From assembly GCF_900109575.1 (NCBI RefSeq), contig NZ_FOAF01000007.1, forward strand, positions 62,001 to 126,000: DNA of 64,000 bases, in the 5' to 3' direction. The notes under the pieces are model-generated. The model worked only from the letters and a program-made list of their open reading frames with translations, had not been told where the DNA came from and made no database searches. A program made the translations under genes and the position numbers. This document shows positions 1-9,466 of this stretch, in pieces. Positions within the stretch are counted from its first letter, which is position 1. The number at the start of each line of letters is the position of its first letter. The DNA is from Olivibacter domesticus (lineage in GTDB: Bacteria > Bacteroidota > Bacteroidia > Sphingobacteriales > Sphingobacteriaceae).

Positions 1-1430
1 TTCAATACTGGCCAAGGAACAAATTGACGCGTATTTTGATCAACCACCGCTGGATCTGGATCTGTAAATTTCCGGAAGTAGTAACCTGTGTGCGTGCCGT
101 TCCAATCTTCGACCGGACTGTTTCTGGTATCCAAACCATATTGTGTTGCAGTACCTCCTGACGCGTTGGTAACCTGGTATTGACCGGTCTGTATTTGATT
201 ATTAGGGTCTCTTCCTTTTACGTCATCTGTTCTCGGTTTCCAGTCTGATCCATCGTGTAAAATGGTAGCAGATAACCTAGGATCGCGATTTTGATAGGGA
301 GCAGCCGCGTGCGCAGGGTTATCCCAACTAAACTTACTACCATCTAACATTTCATAATCATCCACTAAATTCTGTATTGGTGTATTCCCAGCCCAGTTAT
401 GATAGCCATTTGGTCCATTATTTCTGCCCAGCCAGTTTCCTGCTTCATCCTTCAAATCCACAAAAAACCTTCCTAATAATATCTCCCGTGCTCCATCGCC
501 AGCAACCGCTTTGCTTCCTCCCCCTAAAGAAAGTACCATATAATTTTCTTCTCCTTCTTCCGGCGTTGCAGGAGCTGTTAAATCTAGCTTATAAGCATAG
601 GCCGTTTGGTTAATTACAGCCAATGCGGCTTCCTTCGCTTTCTGCCAGCGTTCCATACGGTTGCCGCTCGTATACCCTAAGTATTCTTTATTGCTGTAAC
701 TTGAAATAGTTGGTGATTTAGAAGAGGCCGTGGGCATATCATGTAAATCACTTGCGGCATATAGCAGTACCCTTGCTTTTAATGCCATTGCTGCTGCTTC
801 ACCGGCTCTTCCCTTCGCTGCACTCAATCCTGTCAGCAAACTGATGGCAGTATCACAATCGGCAACAATGAAGTTCACGCATTCCTCATATGTATTTCGC
901 GGAGCTGTATAATCAGCTTCACCCAGTTCATACGGCCTATCAATTAAAGGCACTGCTCCGTAAAAGCGAAGAAGCTGTTGATAATAATAAGCACGTAAAA
1001 AGTGTGCTTCACCTTTTAAGCGCTCCACCAAATTATTTGCATTTTCAAATTGAGGTGCGCTGAGATTTTTCAGCGCTATGTTACTTGCCCGCACCCTGGT
1101 ATAAACAGAGTCCCAAAGATACGTTTTCTTGATCTGTCCCTGATCGGCCGGGTTGGAGCGAGATTCCGTAATGGTGTTGATCCCCCTGCCCGGGTGGGTA
1201 AACATAGACTCATCTGTTAACGATGATTGCATCTCCTCTTCGAAGCCTCCCTGCCCAAGGCCATTATATATTTCAAGTACGAAAGCCTCTGCTAAACCTG
1301 CATCGCTCCAAACTACTTCTTGCGGTACTTCTGTTAGCGGTTCGGTGTTCAAAAATTCAGTCTTACAGGAAACTATTCCTATAGTCATCACCGCTAATAA
1401 TATTTGTATTATTCTAATATTCTTTTCCAT
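1..1430 (-). CDS. SusD/RagB-family nutrient-binding outer-membrane lipoprotein (3' end cut by window edge)
   Basis: Surface lipoprotein that caps a SusC-type TonB-dependent channel and binds the incoming oligosaccharide or other large nutrient. About 476 codons are visible from an ATG at 1430; the frame is still open at base 1, so the C-terminus is missing. The N-terminus is a lipoprotein signal ending in IVSC with the acylated Cys near residue 22, followed by the short linker usual in this family. Later segments such as AHFLRAYYYQQLLRFYGAVP, and a C-terminal half with NRDPRLSATI, are typical SusD sequence. It starts 10 bp after the stop of the susC-like gene, so the two are co-transcribed as in most polysaccharide-utilisation loci. 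The ligand cannot be told from sequence; the enzymes of the locus would lie to the left of the window. Confidence 0.92.
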   Translation of the reverse strand, partial: MEKNIRIIQILLAVMTIGIVSCKTEFLNTEPLTEVPQEVVWSDAGLAEAFVLEIYNGLGQGGFEEEMQSSLTDESMFTHPGRGINTITESRSNPADQGQIKKTYLWDSVYTRVRASNIALKNLSAPQFENANNLVERLKGEAHFLRAYYYQQLLRFYGAVPLIDRPYELGEADYTAPRNTYEECVNFIVADCDTAISLLTGLSAAKGRAGEAAAMALKARVLLYAASDLHDMPTASSKSPTISSYSNKEYLGYTSGNRMERWQKAKEAALAVINQTAYAYKLDLTAPATPEEGEENYMVLSLGGGSKAVAGDGAREILLGRFFVDLKDEAGNWLGRNNGPNGYHNWAGNTPIQNLVDDYEMLDGSKFSWDNPAHAAAPYQNRDPRLSATILHDGSDWKPRTDDVKGRDPNNQIQTGQYQVTNASGGTATQYGLDTRNSPVEDWNGTHTGYYFRKFTDPDPAVVDQNTRQFVPWPVL

Positions 1431-1440
1431 GATTTTCTTT

Positions 1441-4400
1441 TTAGAATGTTACAGCTAATCCGGTATTAAGAATTCTCGATTGTGGATAATACTGACCTAA
1501 CACATTCGTTGATTCCGGATCATACGCTTTCATCTTACTGAAAGTTAACAGATTGAACCCACTAACATACACCCTTAGATTGCTTATTCCGATCTTCTCT
1601 CCAATTTTTGTGGGTAATGTATAACCTAGTTCCACATTTTTTAAGCGGATATAATTGGTGCTCTGTAACCAGTATGTATTATTGTTAGAATAATATTGGT
1701 CGCTACGATCCGTAATTCTTGGATGCTCGCTGCTAGGGTTTTCAACTGTCCATCTATTTTCGTAAAACTCTAAAAGGTAATTTCCGATAGCGCCCGATTC
1801 ATCAGAAGCCACCCTCAATTCACCCCCTGAAGCACCTTGGAAAAGTACAGTAAGATCAAAGTTTTTATACTGAAGGCCAATATTTAAACCACCTTGAAAT
1901 GTTGGTTGCCTATTTTTATCCCTTCTTATACGATCGTCTGGTGTAATTTTTCCATCGCCATCGTAATCTTGATATTTCATATCTCCCGGCCTTATGTTGT
2001 TGGTAATTGCGCTATAATCTAAGGTGTTAGCAGCAATATCGGCCTCATCTCTGAAAACGCCATCATATATATAATATAACTGCGCATCCGACACTCTTCC
2101 GGTAGTGCGTTGCCATTCTGGCGCTCCCGGTGCTTCATCCCAGAATTTTATTTTATTTTTAGTGTAGCCACCATTAACACTTACGTTGTACTTCAAATCG
2201 CCCGCCGTACCGTTGTAGCCTACATTGAACTCCCATCCCTTGTTATCTACTTTTCCGATGTTCTCTGCCGGCAAGGTCATTCCTGTACTTTGTGGAATGG
2301 AGGCATTTCGTTGCCATAAGATATTGGAACGTTTATTCATAAAAACATCCAATTCAAAATTTATCTTCCCATCCATTAGCTGTCCGTCCAAGCCAAGGTT
2401 ATAATTGTCGGCCACCTCCCAGGTAACAAAAGCATTTGGTACCCTTGACTCATAGAGGGATTTAACCAATAAACCGTCTACAATATAGGTTCCATAACCA
2501 TATGTAGAATAGTATTGATATTCCTGCAGCTTCGCATCATCTTCCAAATATTGTCCTTCTGCGTAGTTATTTTTAAAGTAGATGTTATCATTACCCATTC
2601 TTCCCCAAGAACCCCTTAACTTTAAATAGTTCACAAATGGCACATTCTCTTTCCAGAAATTCTCTTCCGAAATTCTCCATCCAGCTAACACACCCGGGAA
2701 GAAACCGAAACGGCTATTCTCGGGGAACATATAGGAGCCGTCATAACGCCATAAGAATTCAGCGATGTATTTTTCTTTATAGTTGTAACCAACCCTTCCA
2801 AAATAATTTAAACGCGCACGATTCCACGCACCTCCATTATTGTTCTTTTCGCGCTCTCCCCCTGCAACCAGTTGATCGATAGCGGTTGATATGAAATAAC
2901 GTCTATAGGCATTGAAGTTTTCATTATCAATTGTTTCTCTATTTACACCCGCCATCACGTTAAACGTATGATCGCCAAACTTCTTATCATAATTTAACAC
3001 ACCTCCCAGCAACACATTTAGCTGATCTTCGCTTGCTTGGGTTAAACGTGGATCCGCCGGACCTCGTTTTCCTCGCACCAATTGAGGTGTTACACCATCT
3101 TGCTCATAAGCGCCTTGCCAAGTATAGAGAAACCAAGGTGTTTCCCATTTCTTAGACTGCTTCATGAATTTATCCACAGAAGCTGTTCCTGTAAATTTCA
3201 ATCCTTCCACACCAGGGATGGTAATATCCAATTGACCATTGGTTTGGAAATAGTATTGTTTATTATTGTCGTAACCTGTTTGATCTGTAGTAATGACTAC
3301 CGGATTCTCTCCATTTTCAATATCAGGGCCAGGCATTCCATTTGGCCAGAAAGCTGGCTGCGTTGGATTTCCGCGCATAAGCATTCTAAAAATGGTCCCC
3401 GCTGATTTTGTTGGAAAACTACGATTCTCCTGTCTTCCTAGGATACCTATCTTCGCGGTTACGTACTTACTAATTTTGGCATCCATATTAATACGGATAT
3501 CATATTGCTTATACCCAGTAGCAGAATTTTTATAGTAGCCATCTTGATTTTGATAGCCAATGGAGGTCAGATAGGTAAAATCTTCCGATCCACCGGTTAG
3601 CTGTACATTATGTCTGGCTTGCGGCGACCATGTTTTTAACGTCGATCCATACCAATCGGTATTAGGATGACCCCAGGGGTCTGATCCATCTCGGAACTGT
3701 TGAAACTCAGCCGGTTGAAAGGGTGCTGTTAATACCGAACCGCTTGGTCTGGTATATTGCCCCTCTTGTTTCAAGGCTGTGCTAGCATTCCCCCATTCTG
3801 CAACGGGCAATTTGAACAGTTCGAGCTCATTCCGCATCTCTGCATATTGAGCAGCATCAGCTAGCTCAGGAATAACAGTAGGCTGCGAAAATCCTTGGTT
3901 GTAGGTATATGAAAGCAAAGGACGACCTGATTTACCTCTTTTTGTGGTAACAAGTATAACACCATTTGCTGCTCTTGCCCCATAAATTGCTGCCGCTGCA
4001 TCTTTCAGGACAGAGATATTATCAATATCCGCAGGATTTAATCGTTCAATCCCTCCTTGTCTGGCAGGTATTCCGTCAATAACTACCAGTGGACTGCTGT
4101 TACCTAGGGTGTTCGTTCCCCTAATTTTAATGTTAGATCCATCTCCACCGGGCTCTCCACTGTTCTGAGTGGCAATAACGCCTGGAAGCCTTCCTGCTAG
4201 TGAATTTGAAACGTTTAGTGAAGGTGATTTTACCAATTGGTCGCTTTTCACAGAAGCGACCGAACCAGTTACCGTTTCCTTTTTCTGTGTTCCATAACCC
4301 ACCACGACCACCTCCTCCAGATTGGCAACGTCATCTTGCAAGGTGATTGTGATCGTGCTTCGATTATTAACGGGCTGTTCTTGCGTTTTATAGCCCACCA

Positions 4401-4704
4401 TAGTAAAAACTAAGGTAGCATTCGCGGGTACGTTTTCCAGTCGGAATTTACCGTCAATATCGGTAGTTGTTCCCTTCTGAGAACCTTTTACAAGTACACT
4501 GACCCCTGGAACTCCTTCGCTCCCAGCCATCTCGTTTACTTTTCCGGTAATAGTTAGTTGTTGTTGATTGGATAGACTTACAATCTTTTCCTCTAAAATA
4601 TCAGGTAGTCCTGCTGCGGTGTTTTTCTTGGGAGAGTAGACAAAAGCTACAAGCAAAAAACCACATACCAGTCTCCTGATACTACATTGATTTGCATTGG
4701 TCAT
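1441..4704 (-). CDS. SusC/RagA-type TonB-dependent outer-membrane transporter
   Basis: Energy-coupled outer-membrane channel that imports large nutrients together with its SusD partner. The protein has 1087 residues, normal for the family. In order: a hydrophobic export signal (about 9-23), a carboxypeptidase-regulatory-like beta domain (about 51-125, with GKVNEMAGSEGVPGVSV), a TonB-box-like EVVVVGYG (131-138), a plug domain (about 145-258, with NIKIRGTNTL and LVVIDGIPA), then a long beta-barrel ending in GLAVTF with the terminal aromatic usual for barrel assembly. The order susC then susD on the minus strand is canonical. No anti-sigma factor, hybrid sensor or SARP-type regulator is visible, so control probably lies outside the window. 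The substrate is unknown. Confidence 0.95.
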   Translation of the reverse strand: MTNANQCSIRRLVCGFLLVAFVYSPKKNTAAGLPDILEEKIVSLSNQQQLTITGKVNEMAGSEGVPGVSVLVKGSQKGTTTDIDGKFRLENVPANATLVFTMVGYKTQEQPVNNRSTITITLQDDVANLEEVVVVGYGTQKKETVTGSVASVKSDQLVKSPSLNVSNSLAGRLPGVIATQNSGEPGGDGSNIKIRGTNTLGNSSPLVVIDGIPARQGGIERLNPADIDNISVLKDAAAAIYGARAANGVILVTTKRGKSGRPLLSYTYNQGFSQPTVIPELADAAQYAEMRNELELFKLPVAEWGNASTALKQEGQYTRPSGSVLTAPFQPAEFQQFRDGSDPWGHPNTDWYGSTLKTWSPQARHNVQLTGGSEDFTYLTSIGYQNQDGYYKNSATGYKQYDIRINMDAKISKYVTAKIGILGRQENRSFPTKSAGTIFRMLMRGNPTQPAFWPNGMPGPDIENGENPVVITTDQTGYDNNKQYYFQTNGQLDITIPGVEGLKFTGTASVDKFMKQSKKWETPWFLYTWQGAYEQDGVTPQLVRGKRGPADPRLTQASEDQLNVLLGGVLNYDKKFGDHTFNVMAGVNRETIDNENFNAYRRYFISTAIDQLVAGGEREKNNNGGAWNRARLNYFGRVGYNYKEKYIAEFLWRYDGSYMFPENSRFGFFPGVLAGWRISEENFWKENVPFVNYLKLRGSWGRMGNDNIYFKNNYAEGQYLEDDAKLQEYQYYSTYGYGTYIVDGLLVKSLYESRVPNAFVTWEVADNYNLGLDGQLMDGKINFELDVFMNKRSNILWQRNASIPQSTGMTLPAENIGKVDNKGWEFNVGYNGTAGDLKYNVSVNGGYTKNKIKFWDEAPGAPEWQRTTGRVSDAQLYYIYDGVFRDEADIAANTLDYSAITNNIRPGDMKYQDYDGDGKITPDDRIRRDKNRQPTFQGGLNIGLQYKNFDLTVLFQGASGGELRVASDESGAIGNYLLEFYENRWTVENPSSEHPRITDRSDQYYSNNNTYWLQSTNYIRLKNVELGYTLPTKIGEKIGISNLRVYVSGFNLLTFSKMKAYDPESTNVLGQYYPQSRILNTGLAVTF

Positions 4705-5033
4705 AATAGTAGGTATTTGTTTAAAGTTTATATTAGCACATCATAATTGTATATTAAACATTTATTTCACATAGACATTACAGTTAGATTTATAAACACC
4801 TTTTTTATTTTAATCCTATTTTAATTGGCGGCGGTAAACATAAGCATTGCTATTTTACCATGCAAGAAAAAATCGAAAATTGTGTACAACTTACACCAAA
4901 TATTTGAAAAGAAAATTTTGAAATTTGTTGCCTAAATTGGCAGGGAAAAAACATGAAGTTAAAGAAAAACAGATAATACGGTCTGCAAAGAAACGCTTCT
5001 TAACAGACAGCGAGAATTAATCGAAGTGTGCAA
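4705..5033. other. Non-coding spacer upstream of susC
   Basis: A 329-bp AT-rich stretch between the 5' end of the susC-like gene and the 3' end of the SGNH hydrolase gene. It should contain the promoter of the susC-susD unit, but no clear minus-strand TTG/TAnnTTTG pair was found. It holds a 15-bp dyad, GTGTACAACTTACAC at 4882-4896 (arms GTGTA/TACAC), next to the palindrome CAAATATTTG at 4897-4906. The dyad could be an operator about 180 bp upstream of the start. There is no open frame worth calling. Confidence 0.5.
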
Positions 5034-5699
5034 TTAATTGATATAAGGTTGCAGTACCGTTTGCCAACGGTCGTACCCTTGCGTATTGAGATGCAATCTG
5101 TCGTTTTTAAATAGCGTGTCATCCGGTTTCCCATCGGTTCCAAAAAGGGGAGATGCTACATCAATATAAGCAGCATTTTTATTTCTCTTGAGGAATTTCC
5201 GGATTTTCACATTCGCTTTCCTGACCTCATCAAAACCCTTTGTGCGACTATTACTAAATTTTATAGAGAGAAAATAAATGGGCGTTTCGGGCTGTTTTGC
5301 CCGTATCAGCCTCCATAATTGTTTGAAGCTTGCAAATACTTGGTTGGCAGATTTGCCATTATTAATATCATTTTCGCCGGCATATATAAAAATTTTGCTT
5401 GCTTCGTAAGGATATACAATAGCATCCATATAATAGGCCGGAAAATGAGCGAGCTCGCAGCCACCTACTCCCCTTTTTATGATCTGTTTATCAGGAAATC
5501 GCTGCTCTAAATCACCCCACAATCGAATGGAAGAACTTCCTATGAAGAGAATCCCCCCCTTTGCTGGCATCTTTAAAGAATCGGCTTTCTTAAAAGCAAT
5601 GATTTCATTCTCAAATGGGTACGCTTCTTTATGCTGCGCGTAAGTAGTTGTAATAAAAGCGATAAAGAAAAAGCTCCAGATTATCGTGATTTTTTTCAT
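5034..5699 (-). CDS. Secreted SGNH/GDSL-type hydrolase (esterase)
   Basis: Predicted exported esterase or deacylase of the SGNH fold, 221 residues. A signal peptide (about 1-21, cut after TTTYA) is followed by the four SGNH blocks. Block I is FIGSSSIRLW with the nucleophile Ser near residue 56, block II is GVGGCEL near 77-82, block III is GENDIN with Asn110, and block V is DRLHLN with Asp200 and His203. All four catalytic or oxyanion positions are present, so it should be active. Homologues act on acetylated glycans or on lipid esters; the substrate here is not determinable. It stands alone between the susC upstream region and purU, and may or may not belong functionally with the SusCD pair. 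Confidence 0.85.
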   Translation of the reverse strand: MKKITIIWSFFFIAFITTTYAQHKEAYPFENEIIAFKKADSLKMPAKGGILFIGSSSIRLWGDLEQRFPDKQIIKRGVGGCELAHFPAYYMDAIVYPYEASKIFIYAGENDINNGKSANQVFASFKQLWRLIRAKQPETPIYFLSIKFSNSRTKGFDEVRKANVKIRKFLKRNKNAAYIDVASPLFGTDGKPDDTLFKNDRLHLNTQGYDRWQTVLQPYIN

Positions 5700-5710
5700 G
5701 GTATTTAAGA

Positions 5711-5741
5711 TGTGCGTTACGAGTTGTGTGTTGCGAGTAAC
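5711..5741. repeat. Short phrase-like repeat tract in spacer
   Basis: The 76-bp spacer between purU and the SGNH hydrolase gene contains two near-identical words in direct order (gcgttacgagt and gtgttgcgagt), with the outer bases GTTAC/GTAAC as a small inverted repeat (5716-5720 and 5737-5741). It resembles the repetitive wording of the spacers at 8508-8633 and 40555-40633. Short intergenic tracts of this kind are, from memory, common in Sphingobacteriaceae; that is not verified here. Confidence 0.4.
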
Positions 5742-5775
5742 TAATGCGGGTTATCGTTCAATTTATCAGTGTGTA

Positions 5776-6615
5776 TTAATCAAAAACAACCGTTTTATTA
5801 CCTGTAACAAACACTCTATCTTCAATAATTAGTGAAAGCGCTTTAACGAGAACCGCTTTTTCGATCTCCTTCCCTGCTTTACGCATAACCTCCGCTGTAT
5901 AGGTATGGTTAACAGGCTTAATATCCTGTGCAATGATTGGCCCTTCATCCAGATCGTCTGTAACAAAATGAGCTGTCGCTCCAATAATCTTTACCCCTCT
6001 TGTATAAGCCTGTTGATAAGGATTAGCCCCCATAAATGCGGGCAAAAAGGAATGATGAATATTGATAATCTTACCCTGATAATGTGCAACAAAAATAGGC
6101 GAGAGTATACGCATAAATTTAGCCAACACAACATAATCGGGGTTGTAGCTATAAATCAGCCGGTGCAGCTCTTTTTCAAACTCTTCCTTCGACTTTCCTT
6201 CATGGCTTACATAATGGAAGGGTATATTAAAGCGTTCTGTAAACGCTCGTAATGTATCATAGTTACCTATTACACAACTTATTTCGGCGTCCAGTGTATT
6301 AAAAAAGTAACGCACCAGAATATCTGCCAAACAATGTGGCTCTTTTGTGACCAATACGGCAAGGCTCTTTTTTTTCCGCGGATTTACGCTAACCTGCGCT
6401 CCTTTAGGTAACACCTTTCTTAGCTCATCTGTTAGCGCATGGGCATCTACCACTTTACCACTGCATACAATACGCGAAAAGAACCGCTTGGTAGATTCGT
6501 CCACATATTCTCGCATCGTGGTAATATTTAATTCATTACCTGCCAATACGTGTGCTATAGACGACACCAAACCTACTGCATCCGTGCAATGTATAAGAAT
6601 TAGTGTTTGCTCCAT
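5776..6615 (-). CDS. purU: Formyltetrahydrofolate deformylase
   Basis: Hydrolyses 10-formyl-tetrahydrofolate to formate and tetrahydrofolate, feeding formate to PurT and balancing the one-carbon pool; cytosolic. It has 279 residues, the usual PurU length. An N-terminal ACT domain (about 5-75, starting LILIHCTDAVGLVSSI) is followed by a formyltransferase-fold catalytic domain (about 85-265). The catalytic triad is visible as Asn185 and His187 in INIHHSFLPAF and Asp223 in DLDEGPI. Its ATG lies 7 bp after the parE stop, so it is probably co-transcribed with parE. Confidence 0.96.
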   Translation of the reverse strand: MEQTLILIHCTDAVGLVSSIAHVLAGNELNITTMREYVDESTKRFFSRIVCSGKVVDAHALTDELRKVLPKGAQVSVNPRKKKSLAVLVTKEPHCLADILVRYFFNTLDAEISCVIGNYDTLRAFTERFNIPFHYVSHEGKSKEEFEKELHRLIYSYNPDYVVLAKFMRILSPIFVAHYQGKIINIHHSFLPAFMGANPYQQAYTRGVKIIGATAHFVTDDLDEGPIIAQDIKPVNHTYTAEVMRKAGKEIEKAVLVKALSLIIEDRVFVTGNKTVVFD

Positions 6616-6622
6616 TATATTC

Positions 6623-8497
6623 TTAAACAGCTTCTTTTAAGCCCTTATCCTCATTAATGCTTTCTTCTTCTAATACATCTTGTTCGATACGCAAGTTATT
6701 TACAATGTGTTTTTGCCTATCAGGTGTGTTTTTACCCATATAATATTCCAGCAGCTGTTGTATTTTTTGATCTTTAGATAAAATAACAGGATCTAAACGA
6801 ATATCTTTACCTATAAATAAGCCGAACTCATCTGGAGAAATCTCTCCTAAACCTTTAAAACGTGTTATTTCCGGTTTGCTTCCTAACTTTACAATCGCTC
6901 GTTGTCTTTCTTCATCCGAATAACAATAAATGGTCTCTTTTTTATTTCTTACCCTAAATAAAGGTGTTTGTAAAATTGAAACATGGCCAGCCTTCACTAG
7001 ATCAGGGAAAAACTGTAAAAAGAAGGTCATCAGCAAGAGACGAATGTGCATACCATCGACATCGGCATCTGTTGCTACAACAATGTTGTTATAGCGAAGG
7101 CCATCCAAACCATCTTCGATATTTAAGGCGTGCTGTAACAGGTTAAATTCTTCGTTCTCATACACTACCTTTTTGGTCAACCCAAAAGCATTCAAGGGCT
7201 TTCCCTTTAAGCTGAAAACGGCCTGTGTTTGCACATCGCGTGACTTGGTAATCGATCCACTTGCTGAATCACCTTCAGTAATAAATAGCGTAGTTTCTTG
7301 ATTTCGTTCGTTCTTATCGTCGTAATGTATTTTACAGTCCCTCAGCTTACGGTTATGTAAGGACGCCTTTTTTGCACGTTCATTGGCCAGCTTTTTAATG
7401 CCCGCGATATCCTTTCGCTCTCTTTCCGATTGTAGAATACGTTTTAATAAAGCATCGGCTGTATCAGGATGCTTATGTAGATAATCATCCAGCGACTTTT
7501 TGATAAAATCATTAATAAACGTACGTACCGTTGGACCCTCAGGACCTATACTTTGAGAGCCGAGTTTTGTTTTTGTCTGCGATTCAAAAACCGGTTCTTG
7601 CACTTTAATAGCAATAGCTCCAATAATAGACGCTCTTATGTCTGAAGCCTCAAATTCCTTTTTGTAGTATTCACGTATCGTTTTCACCAATGCCTCTCTA
7701 AATGCTGCCTGGTGGGTGCCGCCTTGTGTTGTATGCTGACCATTTACAAATGAATAATATTCTTCACCATATTGCTGTCCGTGCGTTAAGGCAATTTCAA
7801 TATCATCCCCTTTTAAATGAATGATAGGATATCGTACCCCTTCCGTATCAATATTACGCTCCAATAAATCACGCAGACCATTTTCGGAAATGAACTTCTG
7901 GCCGTTGAAATTGATCGTTAATCCGGAATTAAGAAAGACATAATTCCAAATCATATTTTCTACAAATTCAGGGCGGTATTTATAATTCCTAAAAATGCTA
8001 TCGTCGGGCGTAAAAATTACGGCTGTACCATTTCGCTGCGTAGTATCTTTTTCCTCATCTTCTAATAATTCTCCTTTACTGAACTCCGCTATTCTTGTTC
8101 TCCCCGCCCTGTATGCCTGTACAATAAAAGATGATGATAACGCATTTACAGCCTTGGTACCTACCCCATTTAAACCGACCGACTTTTGGAAAGCTTTACT
8201 ATCATATTTACCTCCAGTATTAATTTTAGACACCACATCTACCACACTCCCGATAGGAATACCTCGACCATAATCACGCACGGACACTTTAAGCTCGCTT
8301 ACACTTATATCAATTATCCGCCCAGCGCCCATCACAAATTCGTCAATGGAGTTATCAACTACTTCCTTTAGCAACACATATATCCCATCGTCGTAAGCAG
8401 AGCCATCTCCCAACTTTCCTATGTACATTCCCGGACGAAGTCGGATGTGTTCCTTCCAATCTAATGATCGTATACTATCTTCGTTGTAATTTGTCAT
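6623..8497 (-). CDS. parE: DNA topoisomerase IV subunit B
   Basis: ATPase subunit of the type IIA topoisomerase that decatenates daughter chromosomes. The 624-residue length is that of Bacteroidota ParE rather than the longer GyrB. The GHKL ATPase motifs are [10 protein letters not shown] (Glu45/Asn49), VRDYGRGIP (Asp75) and [13 protein letters not shown] (about 108-120). The TOPRIM metal site is seen in [10 protein letters not shown] and in [13 protein letters not shown]. The partner parC is not adjacent in this window. GyrB is the alternative call, but the lack of an inserted C-terminal domain and the short N-terminus favour ParE. Confidence 0.92.
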   Translation of the reverse strand: MTNYNEDSIRSLDWKEHIRLRPGMYIGKLGDGSAYDDGIYVLLKEVVDNSIDEFVMGAGRIIDISVSELKVSVRDYGRGIPIGSVVDVVSKINTGGKYDSKAFQKSVGLNGVGTKAVNALSSSFIVQAYRAGRTRIAEFSKGELLEDEEKDTTQRNGTAVIFTPDDSIFRNYKYRPEFVENMIWNYVFLNSGLTINFNGQKFISENGLRDLLERNIDTEGVRYPIIHLKGDDIEIALTHGQQYGEEYYSFVNGQHTTQGGTHQAAFREALVKTIREYYKKEFEASDIRASIIGAIAIKVQEPVFESQTKTKLGSQSIGPEGPTVRTFINDFIKKSLDDYLHKHPDTADALLKRILQSERERKDIAGIKKLANERAKKASLHNRKLRDCKIHYDDKNERNQETTLFITEGDSASGSITKSRDVQTQAVFSLKGKPLNAFGLTKKVVYENEEFNLLQHALNIEDGLDGLRYNNIVVATDADVDGMHIRLLLMTFFLQFFPDLVKAGHVSILQTPLFRVRNKKETIYCYSDEERQRAIVKLGSKPEITRFKGLGEISPDEFGLFIGKDIRLDPVILSKDQKIQQLLEYYMGKNTPDRQKHIVNNLRIEQDVLEEESINEDKGLKEAV

Positions 8498-8507
8498 ACC
8501 TCTTCAT

Positions 8508-8633
8508 TGTTGGTTGTTAGTTACTAGTTGTTAGTTGTTCGTATAAACAAACGTACTATTTACTATCCAGATATAGATTCAGTTGTTCGCCCTCTAAAAA
8601 CCCAATAACGAAGAACGAACAACAAATAACCAA
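8508..8633. repeat. Inverted phrase-repeat tract between parE and cupin gene
   Basis: The left part (about 8508-8542) repeats the word gttgttagt with variations. The right part (about 8609-8633) carries the complementary words acgaacaac and aataacc. GTTGTTCGT at 8534-8542 pairs exactly with ACGAACAAC at 8615-8623, and AGTTGTTCGC at 8581-8590 is a further copy. It could fold as a long hairpin in either transcript. No coding potential was seen. Confidence 0.45.
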
Positions 8634-8636
8634 ATG

Positions 8637-9137
8637 CTATCTTCCAAAGTCATCTTGCACACGTACGATGTCGTCTTCGTCAGAAGGGTTTTCATTATCT
8701 GTATGTTGCCATATTTCGGCTAAGATTCCCCAGCCATCAAGTCCCACTAAGCGGTGACGCTCCCCTTTTTCTAACTTGATAACATCGCCAGGTTGTTTTG
8801 TTTTTACTTCGTTTTCTGTATCTGTATCACTTATAACAACACCTACTTCACCTTTAATAACTTGCCAGATTTCTGCACGTCTATGATGATATTGCCAAGA
8901 TAAGCGTTTATGCGGTGCTACAACTAAAATTTTTGGACTTAGTTTACCTGAAATTTTAAGGTCTTGCACATTTAAACCATCAAAATAAGTATCAGCAAAT
9001 TGTTGGGCTTGGCTTTCGTCAATTACAAAAAAACCTCCCCAAGGACGCGTTTGGTCTTGTTTATCAATATTAAATCCTTGTTCTTTAAGCGTTTTCTCTA
9101 TTTCAGCGAATATTTCTTCCTTAGCAATGTTTGTCAT
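8637..9137 (-). CDS. Mannose-6-phosphate isomerase-like cupin protein
   Basis: Small single-domain cupin of 166 residues resembling the C-terminal type II phosphomannose isomerase domain. RPWGGFFVID near residue 32 is the family entry motif. SWQYHHRRAEIWQVIKGEV carries the metal-binding His and Glu of cupin motif 1, and PGDVIKLEKGERHRL carries motif 2 with the last His. Close relatives in Bacteroidota are stand-alone proteins annotated as mannose-6-phosphate isomerase or phosphoheptose isomerase; activity has to be shown. It would interconvert mannose- and fructose-6-phosphate or a related sugar phosphate. A weak minus-strand -7 box, TATCTTAG, lies at 9152-9159, 15 bp upstream of the ATG. Confidence 0.75.
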   Translation of the reverse strand: MTNIAKEEIFAEIEKTLKEQGFNIDKQDQTRPWGGFFVIDESQAQQFADTYFDGLNVQDLKISGKLSPKILVVAPHKRLSWQYHHRRAEIWQVIKGEVGVVISDTDTENEVKTKQPGDVIKLEKGERHRLVGLDGWGILAEIWQHTDNENPSDEDDIVRVQDDFGR

Positions 9138-9466
9138 AATTATTTTTTTTGCTAAGATAATGAGATTTTTTCATTTGGGCATCAGCTAAAGCTATCCGTC
9201 TTACATTACAATTTTTTTCATCTGTAAATAATTTTTTATCCATCGGTCAGATGGAGCTTACCCTGTTGAAAATTTACATTTCCCTGTGTGATAAAAATGA
9301 AATTTTAAACATGGACGGTTCATACCATAAGCTGCTTAATTTTTTATCTCTCACATGATTTGTCTATTGCTTCCTCTATTTATTAATGTTAGTCATTAAC
9401 CATTAGAATATTCTAATTTGATATAAGGAGCTAATATTCTTATTTTGCATGATTGAAAACGGAGCA
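9138..9466. promoter_or_regulatory. Divergent spacer with a 14-bp palindrome upstream of the two-component operon
   Basis: About 330 bp separate the cupin gene from the response-regulator gene. A perfect palindrome, TTAGAATATTCTAA, lies at 9403-9416. The wording AATATTCTAATTTG (9407-9420) recurs as AATATTCTTATTTTG (9433-9447) just before the start codon. A small hairpin, TCCATC-GGTCA-GATGGA, is at 9239-9255. The palindrome and repeat are plausible autoregulatory binding sites for the OmpR-type regulator; this is inference. No clear promoter match was found. Confidence 0.4.
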
